Part shown: in pieces, positions 1 to 5,790 of the stretch
Position numbering within the stretch: the stretch's first letter is position 1
How the letters are laid out: every line of letters begins with the position of its first letter
From: JAHEEL01 sp964581295
GTDB lineage: Bacteria; Actinomycetota; Acidimicrobiia; Spongiisociales; UBA5794
Reading direction: 5' to 3'
Length of the DNA: 5,790 nucleotides
NCBI GenBank assembly: GCA_964581295.1
Contig: CAZONX010000128.1
Coordinates: forward strand, 1-5,790
Position numbers and translations under genes: made by a program
Notes under the pieces: generated by a model
Seen by the model: the letters and a program-made list of their open reading frames with translations, nothing else
Databases searched by the model: none
Told to the model about the DNA's origin: nothing

Positions 1-132
1 ACCGAGCACGATTCCGAATACGACGAACGGATCAAGGCGCCTCGAAGACGATCGATGCAGCGGCTCGTCGTCTTCGACGTATGCCTGCCACTCGTCGATC
101 GACCCCGGAGGATTCCCCTCGTCCTCATCCAT
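1..132 (-). CDS. Partial membrane protein, N-terminus only
   Basis: Only the first 44 codons are in the window; the gene continues off the left edge. The peptide starts with a very acidic stretch (MDEDEGNPPGSIDEW), passes through an arginine/serine segment (about residues 27-32) and then turns hydrophobic (DPFVVFGIVLG, residues 34-44), which looks like the start of a transmembrane helix. ATG at 132 is preferred because the frame stays open to the window edge, third positions are G/C-rich, and a -10-like GATACT ends exactly 6 nt upstream, which fits leaderless transcription. No Shine-Dalgarno sequence is visible. A second ATG at 128 is out of frame. The gene is divergent from the TSUP permease, across the repeat array. 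The family is not recognised. An acidic cytoplasmic tail followed by a helix is all that can be said. Confidence 0.55.
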   Translation of the reverse strand, partial: MDEDEGNPPGSIDEWQAYVEDDEPLHRSSSRRLDPFVVFGIVLG

Positions 133-138
133 TGCCCA

Positions 139-144
139 AGTATC
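139..144 (-). promoter_or_regulatory. Candidate -10 box (GATACT) for a leaderless start
   Basis: On the minus strand GATACT is followed by six bases (TGGGCA) and then the ATG at 132. This spacing would put the transcription start on the A of the start codon. No convincing -35 is seen. The match to TAnnnT is imperfect, so this rests mainly on the same arrangement recurring at other genes in the window. Confidence 0.3.
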
Positions 145-153
145 GCAGCGCCG

Positions 154-397
154 CGTGCCGCACAGCGGCACGTTGCAGTTTCCTCCGGAAACTGCCGACC
201 AAGAGGAGGTACGTCACGGCACCCCCAACGTTGCGTGCCGCAAGCGGCACGTTTCAGTTCCCTCCGGGAACCGCCCGATACGGGTTGCGGGCCGCAAGCG
301 GCACGTTTCAGTTCCCTTCGGGAACCGCCCGATACGGGTTGCGGGCCGCAAGCGGCACGTTTCAGTTCCCTTCGGAAACTGCCCGATACGGGAGGTA
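154..397. repeat. Tandem 54-bp repeat array with multiple dyads per unit
   Basis: Units begin at about 154, 234, 288 and 342; the last three are exactly 54 bp apart and nearly identical. Each unit holds a dyad CGTGCCGC/GCGGCACG around a 2-3 nt centre (for example 234-251), and a second dyad of the form CAGTTTCC-TCC-GGAAACTG (perfect at 176-194, one mismatch in later copies). The three tandem units also have a short CCCG-ATA-CGGG dyad (for example 274-284). The first copy is longer (80 bp to the next unit) and its tail, with GGAGGTAC, resembles the sequence after the last copy, as if the array grew by internal duplication. It fills most of the 292-bp divergent intergenic region. The array is open in several frames only because 54 is divisible by three and the unit lacks stops; it does not look coding. 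It could be REP-like hairpins, a protein-binding array or structured 5' RNA. Confidence 0.85.
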
Positions 398-411
398 CAA
401 CGCACCGCCCC

Positions 412-417
412 TATCGT
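412..417 (+). promoter_or_regulatory. Candidate -10 box (TATCGT) for the TSUP gene
   Basis: TATCGT fits the TAnnnT pattern and lies 7 nt before the GTG at 425, so transcription could begin on the start codon. No clear -35 is seen. The only SD-like sequence (GGGAGGT at 390-396) is about 28 nt upstream of the GTG, too far to act as its ribosome binding site. Confidence 0.35.
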
Positions 418-424
418 TGCACGG

Positions 425-1141
425 GTGTCGGTCGTCGCTCTCATCGTCGCTCTCGTCGTGACGTTCGTCGCCGCGTCGATTCAGGGCGTGGTCGGTATGG
501 GGTTCGCCATGGTGTCGGTCCCGATCCTGGCGCTCATCGACCCAACGCTTGCACCAGTTCCGCAGCTGCTGATCACGATGCCGCTCACGATCATGATGGC
601 GTGGCGCGAGCGTCGGCACATCGACGTGTCTGGGGTTGGGTGGATCGTCGCTGGGCGCATCCCGGGTGTGATCATTGGTGTCGCGCTCCTTGCGGTCGCT
701 ACGCAGGTCACTCTCGATGTGACCATCGCCGTGATCGTGTTGATGGCGGTAGCGATCGTCGCTTCCGGCTATCACGTGCGTCGCACACCGGTCACGGAGT
801 TTGGAGCGGGGACGTTGGCGGGAGTGACGGGCTTGGTTGCCTCGATCGGTGGTCCGCCCCTCGCTCTGCTCTACACGAGCGACGACGGACCGATCCGCCG
901 CTCCAACCTCGCGGTGGTGTTCACGATCGGGCTCTCGATCACGCTGACGGCCCGACTGGTGACCGGGAACATCTCCTGGCACGACGTACAGGTCGCGCTC
1001 ATCCTGTTCCCGGCCCTGATCCTCGGATACCTCGCAAGCCTTCTCTTCAAGAACCGAGTCCCACAGCGGTTCGCCCGCGCGACGATCCTGATCCTCTCGA
1101 TCGCGGGCTCCCTCGGTCTGCTCGTCCGAGCCGTTGTGTAG
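425..1141 (+). CDS. TauE/SafE (TSUP) family membrane permease
   Basis: This is a 238-residue polytopic membrane protein of the TSUP family (TauE/SafE, formerly DUF81), whose members export sulfite, sulfoacetate or other small sulfur or organic anions across the cytoplasmic membrane. The actual substrate cannot be read from sequence. About seven or eight hydrophobic segments are visible. The two internal halves each carry the glycine-rich family signature: QGVVGMGFAMVSVPIL (residues 20-35) and GVTGLVASIGGPPLALLY (133-150). The length matches the usual 240-260 residues. The reading frame extends upstream to 155, but that part only translates the 54-bp repeats, so the GTG at 425, where the hydrophobic first helix begins, is chosen; a TAnnnT box lies 7 nt upstream. 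It is convergent with the XRE gene, with 6 bp between the stops. The family is secure; the start is moderately so. Confidence 0.88.
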   Translation: MSVVALIVALVVTFVAASIQGVVGMGFAMVSVPILALIDPTLAPVPQLLITMPLTIMMAWRERRHIDVSGVGWIVAGRIPGVIIGVALLAVATQVTLDVTIAVIVLMAVAIVASGYHVRRTPVTEFGAGTLAGVTGLVASIGGPPLALLYTSDDGPIRRSNLAVVFTIGLSITLTARLVTGNISWHDVQVALILFPALILGYLASLLFKNRVPQRFARATILILSIAGSLGLLVRAVV

Positions 1142-1147
1142 GGATCG

Positions 1148-1992
1148 TTACGGAGACTCGGCCCACATCGACTCCCAGAACTCGCCGAGCGCACCAAGGA
1201 GGCCGCCGAGCGCCCAGACGAGCAGCCACACCAGGACGATCAGGACGATGACCGTGAGCGCCGCACGAAGATAGCCAAGCCACGGCTGGTCGGGATCGTA
1301 GAGATCGGCAAGCCACCCCTTGACTCCGGTCGCTTCCGGTTCCACCACAGCAGCAACCCCTGTGACCCGGCTGGCGGCCGCCTGGGTGGCCTGAGACGAT
1401 GCCTGAANNNNNNNNNNNNNNNNNNNNNNNNNNNNNNNNNNNNNNNNNNNNNNNNNNNNNNNNNNNNNNNNNNNNNNNNNNNNNNNNNNNNNNNNNNNNN
1501 NNNNNNNATGCCTGAATTGGGGTCCGCCGCATGGGCGGAGGGGTGGTGGTGCGAGGTGGCGGCGGTGTNNNNNNNNNNNNNNNNNNNNNNNNNNNNNNNN
1601 NNNNNNNNNNNNNNNNNNNNNNNNNNNNNNNNNNNNNNNNNNNNNNNNNNNNNNNNNNNNNNNNNNNNGGTCGTGCGCACCGGAGGCGGTGTGGTCGTGC
1701 GCACCGGAGGCGGTGTGGTCGTGCGCACCGGAGGCGGTGTGGTCGTGACGTGGATGGGCGGTGGCGTCGGTGTGGCGGGACCATTGCCGACGAGCGCCAG
1801 ATCGTCCGGGGTGAGGTCGAGCGCGTTCGAGAGGTCGTCCATGATTGCCGCCGCGGGAATGCCCTCGTCGCGTTCCCAGCGACGCACCGATGCCGTCGAA
1901 CGATGAACGGCGGTGGCAAGTTGTCCCATGGACAGCCCTTTGGCAAGGCGCGCGTCACGCACCGCCTGGCCGAAGGTTCTGGCGTCGCTCAT
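1148..1992 (-). CDS. XRE-type HTH protein with Thr/Pro repeat linker and C-terminal membrane helix
   Basis: Residues about 5-66 form a Cro/C1-type helix-turn-helix (FGQAVRDARLAKGLSMGQLA, then SVRRWERDEGIPAAAI and LDLTPDDLALV). Next comes a low-complexity linker of TTPPPVRT octads and then a C-terminal piece (1148 to about 1398) with one strong transmembrane segment (LTVIVLIVLVWLLVWALGGL) and a short tail ending at TAA 1148-1150. Two 100-N gaps interrupt the gene, so no single written frame spans it. If gap 1 is removed by merging its 9-bp flanking duplication, and the repeat is continued directly across gap 2, all three pieces join in one frame to give at least 211 residues, with the helix near 172-195. 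The architecture suggests a cytoplasmic DNA-binding domain tethered to the membrane, as in RodZ but shorter. Its targets are unknown. ATG at 1992 has a TAnnnT box 6 nt upstream and only a distant GGAG. It is divergent from the acyl-CoA synthetase (90 bp), so it may influence that promoter. Confidence 0.8.
1408..1507. other. Assembly gap of 100 N, probably an overlap rather than missing sequence
   Basis: The nine bases before the gap (ATGCCTGAA, 1399-1407) are repeated immediately after it (1508-1516). Merging them keeps the XRE gene open in frame. The true gap may therefore be zero or negative. Confidence 0.75.
1569..1668. other. Assembly gap of 100 N inside a tandem repeat
   Basis: The left flank ends at a repeat-unit boundary (GGCGGTGT) and the right flank begins at the start of a 24-bp unit. 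The gap sits inside the Thr/Pro-coding tandem repeat, a typical place for short-read assemblies to break. The number of missing units is unknown. Confidence 0.85.
1669..1740. repeat. Three exact 24-bp tandem units coding TTPPPVRT octads
   Basis: Units occupy 1669-1692, 1693-1716 and 1717-1740 and are identical. Degenerate relatives flank them: about 1741-1767 (coding PPPIHVTT) and 1533-1568 across the gap (coding TPPPPRTTTPPP). Read on the minus strand, each unit adds eight residues to the linker of the XRE protein, so changes in copy number would keep the frame. True copy number is hidden by the N run at 1569-1668. Confidence 0.93.
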
Positions 1993-1998
1993 GGCGCC

Positions 1999-2004
1999 AG
2001 GATA
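1999..2004 (-). promoter_or_regulatory. Candidate -10 box (TATCCT) for the XRE gene
   Basis: On the minus strand TATCCT (TAnnnT) is followed by GGCGCC and then ATG at 1992, a 6-nt spacing consistent with a leaderless transcript. No good -35 is seen at 17 bp. Confidence 0.4.
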
Positions 2005-2049
2005 TCTCCGAATAGGACTTCCGACGTCCCTTGTCGCCAATGGCTTCGC

Positions 2050-2055
2050 TATCGT
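2050..2055 (+). promoter_or_regulatory. Candidate -10 box (TATCGT) for the acyl-CoA synthetase
   Basis: TATCGT is the same hexamer as before the TSUP gene. It would give a 5' leader of roughly 20 nt containing the GGAGG at 2073-2077. The nearest -35-like element (TTGTCG, 2031-2036) is only 13 bp away, so its role is doubtful. Confidence 0.3.
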
Positions 2056-2072
2056 CCGACACGAGCGACCGT

Positions 2073-2077
2073 GGAGG
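2073..2077 (+). promoter_or_regulatory. Ribosome binding site GGAGG that decides the start at 2083
   Basis: GGAGG lies 5 nt before GTG 2083. The other in-frame GTG (2071) would place this motif inside the coding region and has no ribosome binding site of its own, so 2083 is preferred. Confidence 0.75.
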
Positions 2078-2082
2078 CACAC

Positions 2083-4018
<1,936 letters not shown>

Positions 4019-4026
4019 GGCGGGAG

Positions 4027-4091
4027 AGTCGCCAGTCGCCAGTCGACAGCTGCCAGCCCGAATTCTCCCTGGTAGCTGATAGCTGATAGCT
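4027..4091. repeat. Intergenic heptamer repeat (AGTCGCC / AGCTGAT family)
   Basis: Heptamers follow one another without spacers: AGTCGCC at 4027 and 4034, AGTCGAC at 4041, AGCTGCC at 4048, then after about 19 bases AGCTGAT at 4074 and 4081 and a partial copy at 4088. The region fills the space between the convergent acyl-CoA synthetase and small membrane protein genes. A related array lies at 5284-5311. Confidence 0.8.
4047..4078. terminator. Stem-loop between convergent genes
   Basis: CAGCTGCCAG (4047-4056) pairs with CTGGTAGCTG (4069-4078) over 10 bp with one G-T wobble and a 12-nt loop. It is built from the heptamer repeat. There is no T-tract on either side, so it could end transcription of the convergent genes only weakly or with help from a termination factor. 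Confidence 0.4.
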
Positions 4092-4307
4092 CTATCTCTT
4101 CGGATTCCCGTAGGGGAGCGATGCGATGGTCAGGCGCATCGATCCGGCGACAACCACCGCGATCAGCCCGACCGTGGCCGCAGACTTCAGCCAGATCGTG
4201 CCCTCTGATCGCCACACGAGCGAGAGGAAGCCGACGAGGATCACCGCCATGAAGGCGAAACCGAGAACGAGAAACACCGTGGTGGTCCGAGACCGGGGCG
4301 CATCCAT
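4092..4307 (-). CDS. Small two-helix membrane protein, 71 residues
   Basis: The predicted protein has a short basic N-terminus (MDAPRSRTTT), a long hydrophobic segment at about residues 11-32 (VFLVLGFAFMAVILVGFLSL), a short polar loop (RSEGTIWLK) and a second hydrophobic segment at about 43-64 (AATVGLIAVVVAGSM), ending in a basic tail (YGNPKR). This is a plausible two-pass inner-membrane protein. The family is not recognised and no function is proposed. The ATG at 4307 lacks a Shine-Dalgarno sequence but has a TAnnnT box 6 nt upstream, which lies inside a perfect inverted repeat. The gene follows the Cys-rich protein on the same strand after 43 bp, so it may be co-transcribed or have its own promoter. 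Its stop abuts the heptamer repeat. Confidence 0.65.
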   Translation of the reverse strand: MDAPRSRTTTVFLVLGFAFMAVILVGFLSLVWRSEGTIWLKSAATVGLIAVVVAGSMRLTIASLPYGNPKR

Positions 4308-4310
4308 GTC

Positions 4311-4328
4311 TCGATCGTACGCGATCGA
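4311..4328. promoter_or_regulatory. Inverted repeat covering the -10 box of the small membrane protein gene
   Basis: TCGATCG (4311-4317) and CGATCGA (4322-4328) are perfect inverted copies around TACG. The minus-strand hexamer TACGAT (4314-4319) inside it lies 6 nt before the ATG at 4307. The palindrome could be an operator for a dimeric repressor. Short GATCG palindromes can also arise by chance in such DNA. Confidence 0.35.
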
Positions 4329-4350
4329 TCAGCGCGTCACACCGGGCCAT

Positions 4351-4953
4351 TCACGGCAGCCATGGGTCCACCACGATCGGTACTCCCAGGCTCTTCGCCG
4401 CCTCCTCGAGGGTCATCCACGAGTCGTCCGCGCAGTGCACACAGGACGTCCACAGTTCATGGTTCGTTCTGCCGAGGGCACGACCATGCACGAATCCGCG
4501 GACGCCGCGCCTTGCACACCGCATGCAGTAGTTGCGAACCGACACGCCGATGAGTTCGGCAGAAGCGACCCGCCGGCAGCGCGGCTCCTTCACACTCGGC
4601 GGTCGCCAGGTGACGGCGCACAGGACCGATACCGGAATGATCGAGGCGTTGACTCCACACGACAGGTCGCGGTTCAGCTTCGTCTTCGAATCCCACACCC
4701 GGAGACCGCACTGGCAGTGTTGAAGATGACCCGGCTCGAACGGGTCTCCGCCCATATGACAGAACGCCGCGCCAGTGGCCGACCACACATCGGACGGCTC
4801 GTCTGAATAGAGCGCCGCGACGTGGACTTCACCGTCGTCGGCCAGACGCGCTCGCTTCCACCCGCGCGGAGAGCCCATGGGGAGCGCGTCAGGATGGCCG
4901 TCGGGCCACGGCGCCGGGTGCGATCCGCTGCGAGGTGTTGAGGACGTGGTCAC
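4351..4953 (-). CDS. Cys-rich protein of unknown function, possible metal-binding motifs
   Basis: This is a 200-residue reading frame with strong G/C third-position bias and a sensible amino-acid mix. The middle has AAFCHMGGDPFEPGHLQHC followed by QCGLRVWDSK (residues about 62-90), a C...H...CxCG arrangement resembling a motif I associate with uncharacterised actinobacterial proteins. The C-terminal half has two CxxC pairs (CMRC and CVHC, near 143-146 and 170-173), suggesting a zinc ribbon, and ends with a helix-like EEAAKSLGVPIVVDPWLP. No catalytic signature is recognised. The start is uncertain: GTG 4953 gives the full frame and overlaps the stop of a 20-codon upstream ORF as GTGA, while ATG 4878 is a shorter alternative; neither has a clear Shine-Dalgarno sequence. 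The two-helix membrane protein follows 43 bp downstream. It is probably cytoplasmic, since no membrane segment or signal peptide is seen. Confidence 0.65.
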   Translation of the reverse strand: MTTSSTPRSGSHPAPWPDGHPDALPMGSPRGWKRARLADDGEVHVAALYSDEPSDVWSATGAAFCHMGGDPFEPGHLQHCQCGLRVWDSKTKLNRDLSCGVNASIIPVSVLCAVTWRPPSVKEPRCRRVASAELIGVSVRNYCMRCARRGVRGFVHGRALGRTNHELWTSCVHCADDSWMTLEEAAKSLGVPIVVDPWLP

Positions 4954-5012
4954 GCGCGACCGCCGACGCGGCCGACGGGTCGGCGTTCAAGGTTGACCTG
5001 GCCTCTTCTCAT
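4950..5012 (-). CDS. Candidate 20-residue leader ORF, coupled to the Cys-rich gene
   Basis: ATG at 5012 opens a 20-codon frame (MRRGQVNLERR... ending GGRA) with six arginines. Its TGA stop (4952-4950) overlaps the GTG start at 4953 in a GTGA, the usual layout for translational coupling. A TACGGT hexamer ends exactly 6 nt before the ATG, fitting leaderless transcription. Leaderless small upstream ORFs that feed into downstream genes are known in actinobacteria such as mycobacteria. The ORF is too short for codon statistics, so this is inference from layout. Confidence 0.35.
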   Translation of the reverse strand: MRRGQVNLERRPVGRVGGRA

Positions 5013-5018
5013 TCGATC

Positions 5019-5024
5019 ACCGTA
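5019..5024 (-). promoter_or_regulatory. Candidate -10 box (TACGGT) upstream of the leader ORF
   Basis: On the minus strand TACGGT is followed by GATCGA and the ATG at 5012. No clear -35 is seen. It is the best promoter candidate in the 170-bp stretch between the tRNA and the Cys-rich gene; otherwise that stretch shows only a weak GC stem (about 5098-5112). Confidence 0.35.
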
Positions 5025-5123
5025 GGTTGGATGACGCCCCCGGCGCCAGGGACGAACGACCCGACCCCTCGCGTCATACGGGGCGTTCTCCCTGCCACCC
5101 GCGCGGTGCGGGCGCATTGTTCG

Positions 5124-5215
5124 CGGAGGCGGACGGGAATCGAACCCGCCAGGGCACTCTCGCACCCTCACCGGTTTTGAAGACCGGGGGACCCACCAGG
5201 CGTCCGGACGCCTCC
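5124..5215 (-). tRNA. selC: tRNA-Sec (anticodon UCA)
   Basis: This is a 92-nt selenocysteine tRNA that decodes UGA through SelB at mRNAs carrying a SECIS element. The anticodon loop is CTTCAAA (anticodon TCA, complement of 5178-5180) closed by CCGGT/ACCGG. A long variable arm pairs AGGGTGC with GTGCCCT around a GAGA loop. The T arm is GCGGG-TTCGATT-CCCGT. The acceptor arm is GGAGGCG/CGCCTCC with an eighth position that is T opposite C, where tRNA-Sec normally has an eighth pair. The discriminator is G, as in other tRNA-Sec, and CCA is not encoded. The D arm can form a six-position stem (GGACGC/GGGTCC) with one G-G mismatch, again typical of the extended D stem. No selA, selB, selD or obvious selenoprotein gene is in the window. 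Confidence 0.93.
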
Positions 5216-5222
5216 GGAAGGA

Positions 5223-5228
5223 AACCTA
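5223..5228 (-). promoter_or_regulatory. Candidate -10 box (TAGGTT) for tRNA-Sec
   Basis: TAGGTT on the minus strand ends 7 nt before G1 of the tRNA, so the transcript could start at or next to the mature 5' end with little or no leader. A TTGACA (5260-5255) lies upstream but with a 22-bp spacer, too long for a standard -35, and its first base belongs to the neighbouring stem-loop. Confidence 0.35.
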
Positions 5229-5259
5229 CCCCACCCAGCGCCTCACTCGGCCGGTGTCA

Positions 5260-5281
5260 ACCCGAGACACGCGTCTCGGGT
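5260..5281. terminator. Perfect 9-bp stem-loop downstream of the Dps gene
   Basis: ACCCGAGAC (5260-5268) and GTCTCGGGT (5273-5281) form a perfect stem around ACGC. It lies 33 bp past the stop of the minus-strand Dps gene and before tRNA-Sec, where a terminator would be expected. There is no T-run on the minus strand (TTGACACC follows), so it is a stem-type rather than a classical intrinsic terminator. Confidence 0.55.
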
Positions 5282-5283
5282 CT

Positions 5284-5311
5284 TGCTGATAGCTGGCAGC
5301 TGGCAGCTGGC
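5284..5311. repeat. Intergenic heptamer repeat (AGCTGGC x3)
   Basis: TGCTGAT (5284) is followed by AGCTGGC at 5291, 5298 and 5305 with no spacers. It belongs to the same heptamer family as 4027-4091, in the same orientation. It lies between the Dps stop and the 5260-5281 stem-loop. Confidence 0.75.
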
Positions 5312-5314
5312 CTC

Positions 5315-5779
5315 CTAGCGCAAATTCGCCCGGAGCATCCAGAGCTGCTCTTCGAGGCCTTCGATGATGGTCTGTATCAGCCCGTCCGAGATCACGTCGA
5401 GGTCTTCCACGACGGCTTGCTGGACGCGGGCCCGACGGGCAACGACTTCGACACGATCGGCAACGAGTGCAATTGCTTCGCCGTCGGGCAGCCACTCAAC
5501 CGGAAACGGAGCTGCATCGCCATCGGCTACCACGTCTTCTGCACGCCCGCGCGGGAGGGCCCCGAGGATGACGATACGCTCGACAACGCTGTCACTCCAC
5601 AGCCGCCACTGGTCGATGAGGACATCGAGACGTTCGTGGGCCGGCTGGAAACGCTCGCCGACGACAGTCCAGTGCGCCTGCTTCCCGATGAGGTGCAGAT
5701 CGATGAGATCGACCAACGTCGGCTGAAGGGCGTCGGCAGCCTTCGCTGCGTCGTCTTCTGCAATGACGGTCCAGGTCAT
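5315..5779 (-). CDS. dps: Dps-family ferritin-like DNA-protection protein
   Basis: A 154-residue Dps (DNA-binding protein from starved cells). The family forms 12-subunit shells that oxidise Fe(II) with hydrogen peroxide and store the iron, protecting DNA under stress. The inter-subunit ferroxidase residues are all present with the right spacing: H36 in LIGKQAHWTVVG, H48 and D52 in PAHERLDVLID, then D63 and E67 in WSDSVVERIVILG. This matches the E. coli Dps pattern H51/H63/D67/D78/E82 exactly in spacing. The N-terminus is short and acidic (MTWTVIAEDDAAKAAD), without the lysine-rich tail that E. coli Dps uses to bind DNA, so DNA binding may be weak or by another route. ATG 5779 has GGAGG 6 nt upstream. 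It is apparently monocistronic in this window, followed by a heptamer repeat, a stem-loop and tRNA-Sec. Its promoter lies beyond the right edge. Confidence 0.93.
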   Translation of the reverse strand: MTWTVIAEDDAAKAADALQPTLVDLIDLHLIGKQAHWTVVGERFQPAHERLDVLIDQWRLWSDSVVERIVILGALPRGRAEDVVADGDAAPFPVEWLPDGEAIALVADRVEVVARRARVQQAVVEDLDVISDGLIQTIIEGLEEQLWMLRANLR

Positions 5780-5785
5780 GGTGAT

Positions 5786-5790
5786 CCTCC
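5786..5790 (-). promoter_or_regulatory. Ribosome binding site GGAGG of the Dps gene
   Basis: GGAGG followed by ATCACC and ATG gives a 6-nt spacing and confirms the start at 5779. It contrasts with several other genes here that have no Shine-Dalgarno sequence. Confidence 0.85.

Noticed and set aside
154..397. CRISPR array
   Set aside because: The units are contiguous, with no unique spacers of constant length, and no cas gene is nearby.
55..1251. Long plus-strand open frames running through the repeat array and across the TSUP gene, and a 76-codon minus-strand frame over the array
   Set aside because: They arise because the 54-bp unit has no stops and its length is a multiple of three. Only the frame with the membrane permease has family motifs, and its repeat-derived N-terminal part is not part of the protein.
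1531..2082. N-terminal extension of the acyl-CoA synthetase frame
   Set aside because: The upstream frame is antisense to the XRE gene, crosses an N run and lacks family sequence. GGAGG plus GTG 2083 gives a normal start and length.
4126..4806. 226-codon plus-strand frame opposite the minus-strand genes
   Set aside because: It is antisense to two frames with better codon bias, has an arginine/histidine-heavy composition typical of shadow frames, and shows no domain.
4954..5215. Integration site of a genomic island at the tRNA-Sec 3' end
   Set aside because: No integrase gene and no second copy of the tRNA 3' end is seen in the window.
5255..5260. TTGACA as the -35 of the tRNA-Sec promoter
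   Set aside because: The spacer to TAGGTT is 22 bp, well beyond the usual range, and the motif overlaps the base of the terminator-like stem.

Overview
The window is GC-rich bacterial DNA with a strong G/C bias at third codon positions, GTG starts, TAnnnT -10 boxes placed directly before start codons, and an actinobacterial-looking Cys-motif protein. This suggests a high-GC Actinomycetota, perhaps an environmental Acidimicrobiia-like lineage. That placement is inference. Three runs of exactly 100 N show it is a scaffolded draft or metagenome assembly. At two of them the flanking sequence is repeated on both sides, so the contigs probably overlap and the N runs are placeholders.

Layout, left to right. 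(1) The start of a minus-strand membrane protein gene that runs off the left edge. (2) A divergent intergenic region filled by tandem 54-bp units, each carrying several small dyads. (3) A plus-strand TauE/SafE-type (TSUP) permease. (4) Convergent with it, 6 bp away, a minus-strand XRE helix-turn-helix protein with a Thr/Pro-rich repeat linker and one C-terminal membrane helix; two N gaps interrupt it. (5) Divergent from that, a complete long-chain acyl-CoA synthetase whose last codons are duplicated around the third N gap. (6) A heptamer-repeat intergenic region. (7) A minus-strand set: a 71-residue two-helix membrane protein, a Cys-rich protein of unknown function, and a possible 20-codon leader ORF overlapping the latter's GTG start. 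(8) A minus-strand selenocysteine tRNA (UCA anticodon, long variable arm). (9) A perfect stem-loop plus a second heptamer repeat. (10) A minus-strand Dps-family ferritin-like protein ending at the right edge.

The genes do not form one pathway. They are separate housekeeping or stress functions: anion export, fatty-acid activation, DNA protection and iron storage, and selenocysteine decoding. No defence system, transposon, CRISPR array or prophage is visible. The most interesting points are the repeated spacing of TAnnnT boxes 6-7 nt before starts that lack Shine-Dalgarno sequences (leaderless expression), the apparent coupled leader ORF, the solitary tRNA-Sec, the dyad-rich 54-bp array, and the repeat-linker XRE membrane protein that can be reconstructed in frame across two assembly gaps.
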